From assembly GCA_021732945.1 (NCBI GenBank), contig JAKFWB010000443.1, forward strand, positions 1 through 5,775: 5,775 nucleotides of DNA, written 5' to 3'. The stretch is from Porphyrobacter sp. (GTDB lineage: Bacteria; Pseudomonadota; Alphaproteobacteria; Sphingomonadales; Sphingomonadaceae). Shown piece after piece: positions 1-5,246 of the stretch (position 1 is the first letter of the stretch; every line of letters starts with the position of its first letter). Both the position numbers and the translations under genes were made by a program. Below the pieces are notes generated by a model that was not told the DNA's origin, did not search any database, and was given only the letters and a program-made list of their open reading frames with translations.

Positions 1-524
1 ATCTGGTGGGCGTGCTGGGCGCAGAGGTAAGCGAGGAACGCGTGCTAACCTATCTCCGGCATTACATCGATATGCAGAGCGACGTGCCATTTGATGCTGG
101 CCATTCTGACGAACAGAACAGTGAAATCGCTGAGAGATACGACAATTGGCTTGTTAGCGCCTTCGAGAGAATTTCTCCGTTGATCCCGCGCGCTATTGCA
201 TACCATCGTGATATTCTTTCGCGAGATATCAAGAAGCGTGCGCCAACTTCGAATGAAGCTGCGGCACTCGGCGCTTTGAGCGATGCGTTAGAAAATGTTG
301 ATTTCGATATTAGCGCCGAAGACCTCCAGACCATCGTCTATGAAATCGGCAAGCAGCCGGAGTTCGGCTTCGAGACCCTGCGCGATTGGTTCAAAGCGCT
401 CTATGAAACCCTGCTCGGCTCCGAACAAGGCCCGCGCATGGGCAGCTTCATCGCGCTCTATGGCATCGCGCCCACTCGGGTGCTGATTGCCGAAGCGCTG
501 GCGCGGGCTCAGGCGATGGCATGA
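1..524 (+). CDS. lysK: Lysine--tRNA ligase, class I (C-terminal part; 5' end outside the window)
   Basis: This is the last ~173 codons of a class I lysyl-tRNA synthetase, which charges tRNA-Lys with lysine in the cytoplasm. The reading frame is open from the left edge (first full codon at base 3), so the GTG at base 6 is an internal valine and not the start. The visible part is the helical anticodon-binding C-terminal region. The family-typical ending is clear: a Phe-Glu-(Thr)-Leu-Arg-Asp-Trp-Phe-Lys-Ala-Leu-Tyr stretch, then GSEQGPRMGSFIALYG and a final Arg-x-Leu-Ile-Ala-Glu-Ala helix. The Rossmann-fold catalytic half (HIGH and KMSKS motifs) lies outside the window. Class I LysRS is the archaeal-type enzyme and replaces class II LysRS in many alphaproteobacteria. 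The stop codon overlaps the start of the DUF1003 gene in an ATGA, which suggests translational coupling. The symbol lysS is also used for this gene. Confidence 0.9.
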   Translation, partial: LVGVLGAEVSEERVLTYLRHYIDMQSDVPFDAGHSDEQNSEIAERYDNWLVSAFERISPLIPRAIAYHRDILSRDIKKRAPTSNEAAALGALSDALENVDFDISAEDLQTIVYEIGKQPEFGFETLRDWFKALYETLLGSEQGPRMGSFIALYGIAPTRVLIAEALARAQAMA

Positions 525-1057
525 CCCGCGAGGCCGATCCCCGCAAGCTTGCGCGTGATCTTCTAGGGCGCGACTTCGATGACCTCGGGTCGGACGAGCA
601 GCGTGTGCTGCGGCGTGTTGCATCAGGCAGTTTTACCGGCCGCGATGCCGATGAACTGGCGCAAGGCCGCGATACGCCGGGCGATCGTCTGGCTGACCGG
701 GTGGCGGCGGTGGGCGGAAGCTGGGGCTTCATCATGGCCTTTGGCGCGGTGCTGGTGGTGTGGGTATTGCTCAATACGGGCGTGCTCGCATGGGTGGGGG
801 CAGGGCCGTTCGATGCCTATCCCTTCATCTTCCTCAACCTGCTGCTGTCGATGCTGGCAGCGGTGCAGGCGCCAGTGATCCTGATGAGCCAGAACCGTCA
901 GGCGATGAAAGACCGGATCGCCGCGCGCCATGATTACGAAGTGAACCTGCGCACCCAGCTTGAGATCCTGCGGCTCGGCCATCGCATCGAAAAGCTGGCA
1001 GAGGAATTTCGCGCGCACCGCAAGGAAACCGCCGCCGCCGCGCCGCCCGAAAGCTGA
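521..1057 (+). CDS. DUF1003 family inner-membrane protein
   Basis: This 178-residue protein belongs to the DUF1003 family, whose function is not known. The N-terminal ~60 residues are charged and probably cytoplasmic. The family hallmark follows: a Asp-Arg-Leu-Ala-Asp-Arg-Val-Ala then GGSWGFI stretch (about residues 55-71) leading into transmembrane helix 1 (about 67-91). A short loop with FDAYPF (97-102) leads into helix 2 (about 100-122), which ends in QAPVILMSQNRQ (116-127). The C-terminus (128-178) begins with an Asp-Arg-x-x-Ala-x-x-Asp-Tyr-Glu-Val-Asn-Leu segment, a likely amphipathic or coiled-coil helix, and ends in an Ala/Pro-rich tail. The ATG at 521 overlaps the lysK stop (ATGA) with no strong separate Shine-Dalgarno sequence, so expression probably depends on coupled translation from lysK. 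It converges with the oxygenase gene, with 17 bases between stop codons. Family assignment is firm; role is unknown. Confidence 0.88.
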   Translation: MTREADPRKLARDLLGRDFDDLGSDEQRVLRRVASGSFTGRDADELAQGRDTPGDRLADRVAAVGGSWGFIMAFGAVLVVWVLLNTGVLAWVGAGPFDAYPFIFLNLLLSMLAAVQAPVILMSQNRQAMKDRIAARHDYEVNLRTQLEILRLGHRIEKLAEEFRAHRKETAAAAPPES

Positions 1058-1074
1058 CCGCAAGCGCGGCTTTC
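1049..1074. terminator. Possible bidirectional hairpin between convergent genes
   Basis: GAAAG (1049-1053) pairs with CTTTC (1070-1074), and inside it CCGC (1058-1061) pairs with GCGG (1066-1069) around an AAGC loop, leaving CTGA as a one-sided bulge. The structure covers the stop codon of the DUF1003 gene and abuts the stop of the minus-strand oxygenase gene. Its position suits a shared terminator, but the stem is short and interrupted and neither strand has a good T-tract, so this is a weak call. Confidence 0.3.
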
Positions 1075-1743
1075 CTACCGCCATTCGCGGGTGCGATACC
1101 ACTTGGTGATGATGTACTTCGCACCGCGAACAACCGGGGTTCCGGCATGCAAGGTCGCCTCGTTGGGGCGGCCATCGGGAAGGGCATTGTTCCACACCAG
1201 CAAGGCCCCGCGCTTCGGCTCGATCTGGATGCCCAGTTGGGTAAACAGCGTCGCGCCGCCCGCTTCGACATCGTTGAGATAGGTCATCGCGGTCCAGCTG
1301 CGCTGCCCGCCGCGCGCTTCTTCTTGCGGCCAATAGCCCTCAGAGGTGTAGAACCAGTCATTATGCGGCTTGAACTGCTGGCCCGGCGTATAGCGCTGGC
1401 CCTGCACAGGCTCGCCGATGGCAGAATCCAACCCCAACAGCGCGTCAATCCGCTGCGATACCGCCGCCACCAGGGGATCGCGCGGAGCAAGATCGCCCGA
1501 ATAGGACGTGCGAAAGCCGCTGGCATAATCCAGCTCGTGCAGCGATGATGGCCGCGCCACCGCGTCGATCATCGCGCACAGCGTGACGCACTCCTCATGG
1601 TCGATAAAGTCGCCAATCGCGAAGAGTTCAACCGGGCTGGTTGCGATGCGATACATATCGGGGTCTGCCGCCAGCCGCGTCCGCACCCGGACACCAAGAT
1701 CGGCGAGGGCGTGCTGATCAGGAACGAGGTCGCCAGCTTGCAT
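1075..1743 (-). CDS. 2OG-Fe(II) oxygenase, prolyl 4-hydroxylase alpha-subunit-like
   Basis: This 222-residue protein is a non-haem iron, 2-oxoglutarate-dependent dioxygenase of the P4Hc type. The double-stranded beta-helix core spans about residues 40-218. Expected landmarks are present in order: Phe-Arg-Thr-Ser (77-80), Arg-Tyr-x-x-Gly-Gln-x-Phe-x-x-His-Asn-Asp (117-129, iron ligands His127 and Asp129), TAMTYLND (151-158), GGATLF (162-167), the distal iron ligand His199 in TLHAGTPV, and Lys209, the expected 2OG carboxylate ligand, in KYIITKWYR. All catalytic positions look intact, so it should be active. The substrate is not evident; bacterial members hydroxylate prolyl or other residues and sometimes small molecules. 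There is no signal peptide, so it is probably cytoplasmic. The ATG at 1743 is the first ATG after an in-frame stop near 1786-1788; an AAGG sits only two bases before it, so the ribosome site is poor. A terminator upstream separates it from the RcnB-like gene. Confidence 0.88.
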   Translation of the reverse strand: MQAGDLVPDQHALADLGVRVRTRLAADPDMYRIATSPVELFAIGDFIDHEECVTLCAMIDAVARPSSLHELDYASGFRTSYSGDLAPRDPLVAAVSQRIDALLGLDSAIGEPVQGQRYTPGQQFKPHNDWFYTSEGYWPQEEARGGQRSWTAMTYLNDVEAGGATLFTQLGIQIEPKRGALLVWNNALPDGRPNEATLHAGTPVVRGAKYIITKWYRTREWR

Positions 1744-1831
1744 TGCCTTGCCATGGTAGCAAGCCGGCCGCGCCGTGCAAAGGTGTCAGCGGTGCCGGCC
1801 GATGTATCCGCACACCCCTAATCCAGGCATG

Positions 1832-1861
1832 AAAAAACCCCGCCGGATTGCTCCGGCGGGG
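1832..1861 (-). terminator. Intrinsic (Rho-independent) terminator of the RcnB-like gene
   Basis: Read on the minus strand, CCCCGCCGGA, loop GCAA, TCCGGCGGGG is a perfect 10-bp GC-rich stem (1838-1861) capped by a GNRA-type tetraloop and followed directly by six T (1837-1832). It begins 18 bases after the stop codon of the RcnB-like gene. This is the clearest terminator in the window and works in the minus direction only; the plus strand has no run of T after the stem. Confidence 0.93.
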
Positions 1862-1879
1862 TCTTCAGGGGGCGGCGTG

Positions 1880-3070
1880 TCACCAGAAGAAATCGTGAAT
1901 CACATCTACGACTTCGCCGGTGTAGATATCGACAAGCACGACATCGTCGTAATACCTAACCCATTGGTATGGGCCGTAGACGGGCGGCAGCCGATAGTAC
2001 GACGGATCATTGACGAAAAAGCGCGGCTGGAAGAACAGGCTGTCGAGATAGAACCCGATCCCGACCCGGCTGTAGGAATGTGAGCGGTACGGCGCATAAT
2101 ATGGCCCGGGGCGGTACACGAAGCGGTTGCTGCGCCGGTAATCGCCCCAGTTGTAATTGCGGTCATTGCGCCAACCGTTGTTCCAGCGACGGAACTCGCG
2201 GTTGTCCCAGCCATCGCGGCCGCGCCATCCCCAACGCCAGTCGTTCTGACGCCAGTTACGCCGTCCGTCGCGGTAGTTGTCGCGGCGATCACCACGCCAA
2301 TCGCCCCGGCGATCACCGCGCCATTCGTCCCGGCGACCGTCGCGGGCATCAGCCCGGCGAGCATCGCGGGCAATATCACGGACCTGACCGTTGAACCCGC
2401 CGCCGCGTCCATTGCGAAAGTTGTCCCGGCGCACGTCCGTACGGTCCGCACGGCGATCACCACGATCCTCGATGAGGTCGGCCCGGCGGTCGCCGCGATC
2501 CTCGATCCGGTCGGCCCGGCGATCCCCGCGATCTTCAATCCGGTCAGCGACGCGATCGGTGCGGCGATCCACCCGGACAGCCGCGCCATCCCGCCCACGC
2601 CGATCAAGCTGATCGGAGCGGAAATCACCCCGCCGCTCAATCTGGTCAGCGCGCTGCTCGAAGCGGCGGTCGACCCGGTCCGCACGTCCTTCGCTACGCC
2701 GATCCACACGGGCGGCGCGCTGTTCGCTGCTGCGGTCAATTTGCGCAGCGCGTTCCGCCTGAATGACACGATTGGCGACTTCGTTGCCAAAACCGCGGTT
2801 GGTCCGGGGATTCGGCCTCGTCTGAACGGGTTCCGGCGTTTCGGCCTGCGGGGAAGACGCCCGTTGCGGAGCCGCGCGCTCGCTTCGCACTTGGCCGCGG
2901 TTGCCGCGGTTCTCGATTCGCACCTGCTGGCGCTCGGCACGAGCCTGCGCCCGCGCTTCGAGGCGTTCGTTCGGCGCGTCTTGCGCGACTACCGGTGTGG
3001 CAGGGAGCGTCAGGGCCAGCGCGGCGGCCAAAGTCCCCAGCGAACCACCCTTGGCAAAAAGGTTCATCAT
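1880..3070 (-). CDS. RcnB-like exported protein, Arg/Asp-rich with 11-residue tandem repeats
   Basis: This 396-residue secreted protein has a C-terminal RcnB-like domain. Residues 1-30 form a signal peptide (a Lys, an Ala/Leu-rich core, and likely cleavage after Val-Val-Ala, residue 29). Residues 31-110 are polar and low-complexity. Residues 111-210 hold nine 11-residue repeats of the type [VIL]-[DE]-R/D-R-x-x-x-R-A-D-R. Residues 245-315 are rich in Arg, Asp, Asn and Trp. The final ~80 residues are aromatic, with GIGFYLDSLFF (337-347), a Pro-Pro-Val-Tyr-Gly-Pro-Tyr-x-Trp-Val-Arg-Tyr segment and VVLVDIYTGEVVDVI (377-391), the RcnB-domain signature. Escherichia coli RcnB is a ~110-residue periplasmic protein linked to Ni/Co homeostasis; this one is over three times longer. 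It has no Cys and only two His, so metal binding is not evident. The start at 3070 is chosen because GGAGGT lies seven bases upstream and a signal peptide follows; an in-frame extension to 3430 would run antisense through the neighbouring gene. Confidence 0.85.
   Translation of the reverse strand: MMNLFAKGGSLGTLAAALALTLPATPVVAQDAPNERLEARAQARAERQQVRIENRGNRGQVRSERAAPQRASSPQAETPEPVQTRPNPRTNRGFGNEVANRVIQAERAAQIDRSSEQRAARVDRRSEGRADRVDRRFEQRADQIERRGDFRSDQLDRRGRDGAAVRVDRRTDRVADRIEDRGDRRADRIEDRGDRRADLIEDRGDRRADRTDVRRDNFRNGRGGGFNGQVRDIARDARRADARDGRRDEWRGDRRGDWRGDRRDNYRDGRRNWRQNDWRWGWRGRDGWDNREFRRWNNGWRNDRNYNWGDYRRSNRFVYRPGPYYAPYRSHSYSRVGIGFYLDSLFFQPRFFVNDPSYYRLPPVYGPYQWVRYYDDVVLVDIYTGEVVDVIHDFFW
2441..2740 (-). 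repeat. Nine tandem 11-residue (33-bp) coding repeats in the RcnB-like gene
   Basis: Units start at residues 111, 122, 133, 144, 155, 167, 178, 189 and 200; one extra residue lies between the fifth and sixth, and a degenerate tenth unit follows at 211. Each starts with Val, Ile or Leu, then an acidic residue, and most carry Ala-Asp at positions 9-10. The last three units (about 2441-2539) are nearly identical in protein. On the plus strand three adjacent 33-bp blocks are visible at 2451-2483, 2484-2516 and 2517-2549, with 28/33 and 27/33 identity between neighbours. Confidence 0.85.
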
Positions 3071-3077
3071 CACGAGT

Positions 3078-3083
3078 ACCTCC
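3078..3083 (-). promoter_or_regulatory. Shine-Dalgarno GGAGGT fixing the RcnB-like start
   Basis: On the minus strand GGAGGT lies seven bases before ATGATG (first ATG at 3070). This is ideal spacing for the first ATG and too close for the GTG at 3073. Together with the signal peptide it sets the start codon. Confidence 0.8.
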
Positions 3084-3259
3084 AATTTTGCCGGCCCACC
3101 ACAAGCAGCTAGTTGAGGATTTGGCACTAGGCCCCTCAGACTGTCGCTGGGATGAACCGGATCGTCGATATTCAGAAAAAATGCGGAATAAATGAACAGA
3201 ACGCGATATGGGCGCTGCCCGCTTGACTGGCACCGGATTGCCCACAAAGGCGCAAGGTG

Positions 3260-3850
3260 ATGTTCGAAACCCTCGATGATGTCCGCACAGATTGCCGCAA
3301 CCGCCTGATTCGCGCCGCTCGCGATCGGAAATCGCCGATGCATGCGCCTGTGATCGTCACGGGTGATGTGGACGCGCGGGTAATGGTCTTGCGCGCCTTT
3401 GATACCGCCCGCTGGATCCTGCGGCTGCACACCGATGCCCGCTCGCCCAAGGCGCAGGTGGTCGCGGCCGACTCGCGTGTGGCGGTGCTTTTCTACGATC
3501 AGGGCGCAAAGGTTCAGATCCGTGCGCGCGGCATGGGCGCGATTGTGACCAGCGGGCCAGAAGTCGACGCTGCTTGGTCGGCCAGCACCAATTTCGCCCG
3601 GCGATGCTATCTTGGGGACGGCCCCGGGGCAGTGTCTGAAGGGCCAGCATCAGGCCTGCCGCCAGAATTCGAAGGGGTAGAGCCGGACGATGCGCAGCTG
3701 ATCCCCGCGCGCGACAATTTTGCGCTGCTGCTGATCACCATCACGTCGCTCGATTGGCTCTATCTTGCCCATACCGGCCATGTCCGGGCGCAGTTTGCGC
3801 GCGCGGGCGATGGTGATGCGGTGTGGGAAGGGCGCTGGGTTACGCCGTGA
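3260..3850 (+). CDS. Pyridoxamine 5'-phosphate oxidase family flavoprotein (Alr4036-like)
   Basis: This 196-residue protein has an FMN-binding split-barrel fold related to pyridoxamine 5'-phosphate oxidase, of the Alr4036 type. Features in order: Arg-Val-Met-Val-Leu-Arg (40-45) forming an early barrel strand; HTDARSPK (57-64), the phosphate-gripping segment for FMN; VAVLFYDQGAKVQIRARG (74-91), a second FMN-contact strand pair; and a C-terminal LDWLYLAHTGHVRAQFAR (164-181) with EGRWVTP at the end. The length is normal for the group. Whether it oxidises pyridoxamine phosphate is uncertain; many members of this subfamily have unknown substrates. There is no signal peptide, so it is cytoplasmic. 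GTG at 3257 is directly before the ATG at 3260 in frame; AAAGG at 3246-3250 could serve either (six or nine bases), and ATG is preferred. It is divergent from the RcnB-like gene across ~190 bases and converges with the GGDEF-like gene, 13 bases apart. Confidence 0.85.
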   Translation: MFETLDDVRTDCRNRLIRAARDRKSPMHAPVIVTGDVDARVMVLRAFDTARWILRLHTDARSPKAQVVAADSRVAVLFYDQGAKVQIRARGMGAIVTSGPEVDAAWSASTNFARRCYLGDGPGAVSEGPASGLPPEFEGVEPDDAQLIPARDNFALLLITITSLDWLYLAHTGHVRAQFARAGDGDAVWEGRWVTP

Positions 3851-3863
3851 TCGCGGCGCGGCG

Positions 3864-4511
3864 TTACGCGGCCGAAGCAATCGCCAAGGGTGCAGGGGCG
3901 GGGAGATAAATCACTTCCCTGATATCATTCGCGCTGACGACATGAGCATCGCTCTGCGCCATCGCGGCCTCAAGCGCGCGCAGGGCGCGCTGGGCCAGTG
4001 GTTCGCCAGAATCACCCGCCGCCACACCAAAGCGGGCCTTAAGGCCACCGTGAGCGCCGGATTGCGATAGCCGGATCGTCGCCAAGCCATCGCGCAGCCG
4101 GTCAGCCATTCGGGCAGCGCCATCTTCATCAGCGCCCGGAGCGATGATGGTAAAGCCATCGCCTTCAAACAGGGTCATGGTATCGCCGCGCCGCAGCCCG
4201 GACCGCATCACTGCAGCGATTTGATCGCGCAGCGCGCCGCGCATATCGGCGTCAAGGTCGCCCGGTGTTGCGGCAAGCTGATCGATCCGCCCCCGCAGCA
4301 CCGCGTGAGACGCATCGCGCTTGCCATTGCGCCGGGCGGCGAGATCAATCGCCGGGCCTAGCCTGTCAGGCTGCATCAGATCGGCGAGCGGATCGCTATT
4401 TTCTGCGCGGCGGCTTTGCGCCATCCAATGAGCAAGGCCCGCCCCGATCAGCAGGAACACGCCGCACATCGCCATGGCCGCTTCAAGCGGCACCTGAATA
4501 CCCGTGATCAC
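3864..4511 (-). CDS. Membrane-anchored degenerate GGDEF-domain protein
   Basis: This 215-residue protein has one N-terminal membrane helix (about residues 11-31) and a cytoplasmic domain that lines up with GGDEF diguanylate cyclases over its full length. Landmarks: DPLADL (40-45) in place of DPLTGL; Arg-Ile-Asp (75-77) where cyclases have Asp-x-Asp, so the first metal-binding Asp is Arg; EGDGF (116-120) where cyclases have GGDEF or GGEEF; and FGVAA (161-165) for the SIGVA strand. RRGD (107-110) sits five residues before EGDGF, exactly where the RxxD c-di-GMP inhibitory site lies in active enzymes. Loss of metal and GTP residues argues against cyclase activity; it could be a c-di-GMP receptor or a structural relic. 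No sensory domain is present. The start is GTG at 4511 with only a loosely placed G-rich upstream stretch; ATG at 4475 (residue 13) is a real alternative that keeps most of the helix. Identification rests on motif alignment by eye. Confidence 0.72.
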   Translation of the reverse strand: MITGIQVPLEAAMAMCGVFLLIGAGLAHWMAQSRRAENSDPLADLMQPDRLGPAIDLAARRNGKRDASHAVLRGRIDQLAATPGDLDADMRGALRDQIAAVMRSGLRRGDTMTLFEGDGFTIIAPGADEDGAARMADRLRDGLATIRLSQSGAHGGLKARFGVAAGDSGEPLAQRALRALEAAMAQSDAHVVSANDIREVIYLPAPAPLAIASAA

Positions 4512-4529
4512 GCCCCTGCTGCCCCCTTT

Positions 4530-4545
4530 GCGACATTGATGTCGC
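4530..4545. promoter_or_regulatory. 16-bp perfect palindrome, candidate operator
   Basis: GCGACAT-TG-ATGTCGC is a perfect 7-2-7 inverted repeat. It lies 18 bases upstream of the GTG start of the degenerate GGDEF gene and about 100 bases upstream of the Uma2 gene, in the divergent intergenic region. The symmetry and position suit a dimeric repressor or activator site. I do not recognise the regulator. The motif occurs once, so it could also be chance or a short RNA hairpin in the leader. Confidence 0.4.
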
Positions 4546-4607
4546 TGCGGAGAGTGCCGTCAGTCTGGTTAACGCCGCGTAAAGGAGGGGGCGACCGCCA
4601 ACCCACT

Positions 4608-4636
4608 TTGCCGCGCCGGTATGCTTGTGATATTCT
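4608..4636 (+). promoter_or_regulatory. Possible leaderless promoter of the Uma2 gene
   Basis: TTGCCG (4608-4613) and TATTCT (4631-4636) are separated by 17 bases and resemble the -35 and -10 hexamers of a housekeeping sigma factor. Six bases after the -10 comes the A of the ATG at 4643, the usual distance to a transcription start. No Shine-Dalgarno sequence precedes this ATG, so a leaderless mRNA fits. Both hexamers are imperfect matches. Confidence 0.35.
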
Positions 4637-4642
4637 TCGCGC

Positions 4643-5224
4643 ATGACAACGCACGACATTCTTGACCCTGCGACTCGGCATCGCCTGACGGTGGAAGAAT
4701 ATCTCCTGCTCGACCGCGAGGGGGCTTTTGATGATCGCCGAACGGAACTGTTTGATGGCGAGGTGTATTACATGAGCCCGAAGCACCGCCCGCATGCTCG
4801 GGTTCTCGGGGATGTCTACTTTTCTGTCCGACAGGCACTGCAAGCCTGTGGATCAGATTTGACGGCATTGATCGATATCTCGGTGCGCCTGTCCAACCAC
4901 GACGTGCCCGATCCCGATATCGCGATCACCGATGCACCCGGAGGCACGGGCATCCTGCCGCTTGAGGCTTTGAAATTGGTGATCGAGGTTTCGGACACCA
5001 CTTTGGCCAAAGACCTCGGGTTCAAGGAAGAACTCTATGCCCGTGCCGGCGTGCCGGAATATTGGGTGATCGACATCAACGAAAATCGCGTGCTGTGCCA
5101 CGCCAACCCCCGCAGCGAGGCTGAAGGGGGCGGGTACGATGGGCAGCTCGATGTGCCGTTCGGTGAGGTGCTTTATTCGGCGACGATTGATGGGCTGACA
5201 GTGGAAACGGCGGGCTGGGGTTAA
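4643..5224 (+). CDS. Uma2 family endonuclease-like protein (DUF820, PD-(D/E)XK fold)
   Basis: This 193-residue protein belongs to the Uma2/DUF820 family, predicted from fold to be a PD-(D/E)XK nuclease; the biological role of the family is not established. Landmarks: LTVEEYLLLD (15-24), TELFDGEVYYMSP (34-46), VPDPDIAI (88-95, with Asp92 as the probable metal ligand), LVIEVSDTT (112-120, with Glu115), Asp124 and Lys128 in the following helix, and GVPEYWVIDI (136-145). Instead of a strict E-x-K, the lysine appears displaced to the helix (Lys128), as is usual in this family, so the active site looks complete. Length is typical. ATG at 4643 has no Shine-Dalgarno sequence but a plausible promoter ends just before it. 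It is a lone gene, divergent from the GGDEF-like gene and convergent with ettA. No toxin-antitoxin or restriction partner is visible. Confidence 0.88.
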   Translation: MTTHDILDPATRHRLTVEEYLLLDREGAFDDRRTELFDGEVYYMSPKHRPHARVLGDVYFSVRQALQACGSDLTALIDISVRLSNHDVPDPDIAITDAPGGTGILPLEALKLVIEVSDTTLAKDLGFKEELYARAGVPEYWVIDINENRVLCHANPRSEAEGGGYDGQLDVPFGEVLYSATIDGLTVETAGWG

Positions 5225-5231
5225 CCAGCCC
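5212..5231. terminator. Possible bidirectional hairpin between Uma2 gene and ettA
   Basis: GGGCTGG (5212-5218) pairs perfectly with CCAGCCC (5225-5231) around the loop GGTTAA, which contains the Uma2 stop codon. It sits at the junction of two convergent genes whose stops are 22 bases apart. There is no T-tract on the plus strand and only a short T-run on the minus side, so function as a terminator is uncertain. Confidence 0.35.
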
Positions 5232-5246
5232 TCCGAAGTCATCCCG

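Noticed and set aside
623..1333. A 236-codon minus-strand open frame across the DUF1003 and oxygenase genes
   Set aside because: It is antisense to one clear family member and out of phase with another, with no recognisable protein.
2451..2549. 33-bp tandem repeats as a possible CRISPR array
   Set aside because: The units are directly adjacent with no spacers, are a multiple of three and are in frame with an 11-residue protein repeat.
1906..2940. A 344-codon open frame on the minus strand in another phase inside the RcnB-like gene
   Set aside because: It is a by-product of CGN/GAY-rich repeat codons with few T/A bases; it has no ribosome site or recognisable domain, and the true frame has a signal peptide and a family domain.
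3114..3138. Stem-loop TGAGG...CCTCA with an inner GGC/GCC pair in the leader of the RcnB-like gene
   Set aside because: The stem is short with a four-base bulge and matches no riboswitch or terminator I know; it could be chance in GC-rich DNA.
3071..3430. In-frame N-terminal extension of the RcnB-like reading frame by 120 codons
   Set aside because: It runs antisense over the start of the flavoprotein gene, while GGAGGT and a signal peptide mark the start at 3070.
3842..3864. Short inverted repeat between the flavoprotein and GGDEF-like genes as a terminator
   Set aside because: Only six base pairs with an 11-base loop and no T-tract, too weak to list as a feature.
4581..4590. Strong Shine-Dalgarno-like AAAGGAGGGG on the plus strand
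   Set aside because: No ATG, GTG or TTG follows within a usable distance; the ATG at 4621 is 30 bases away and opens only 14 codons.
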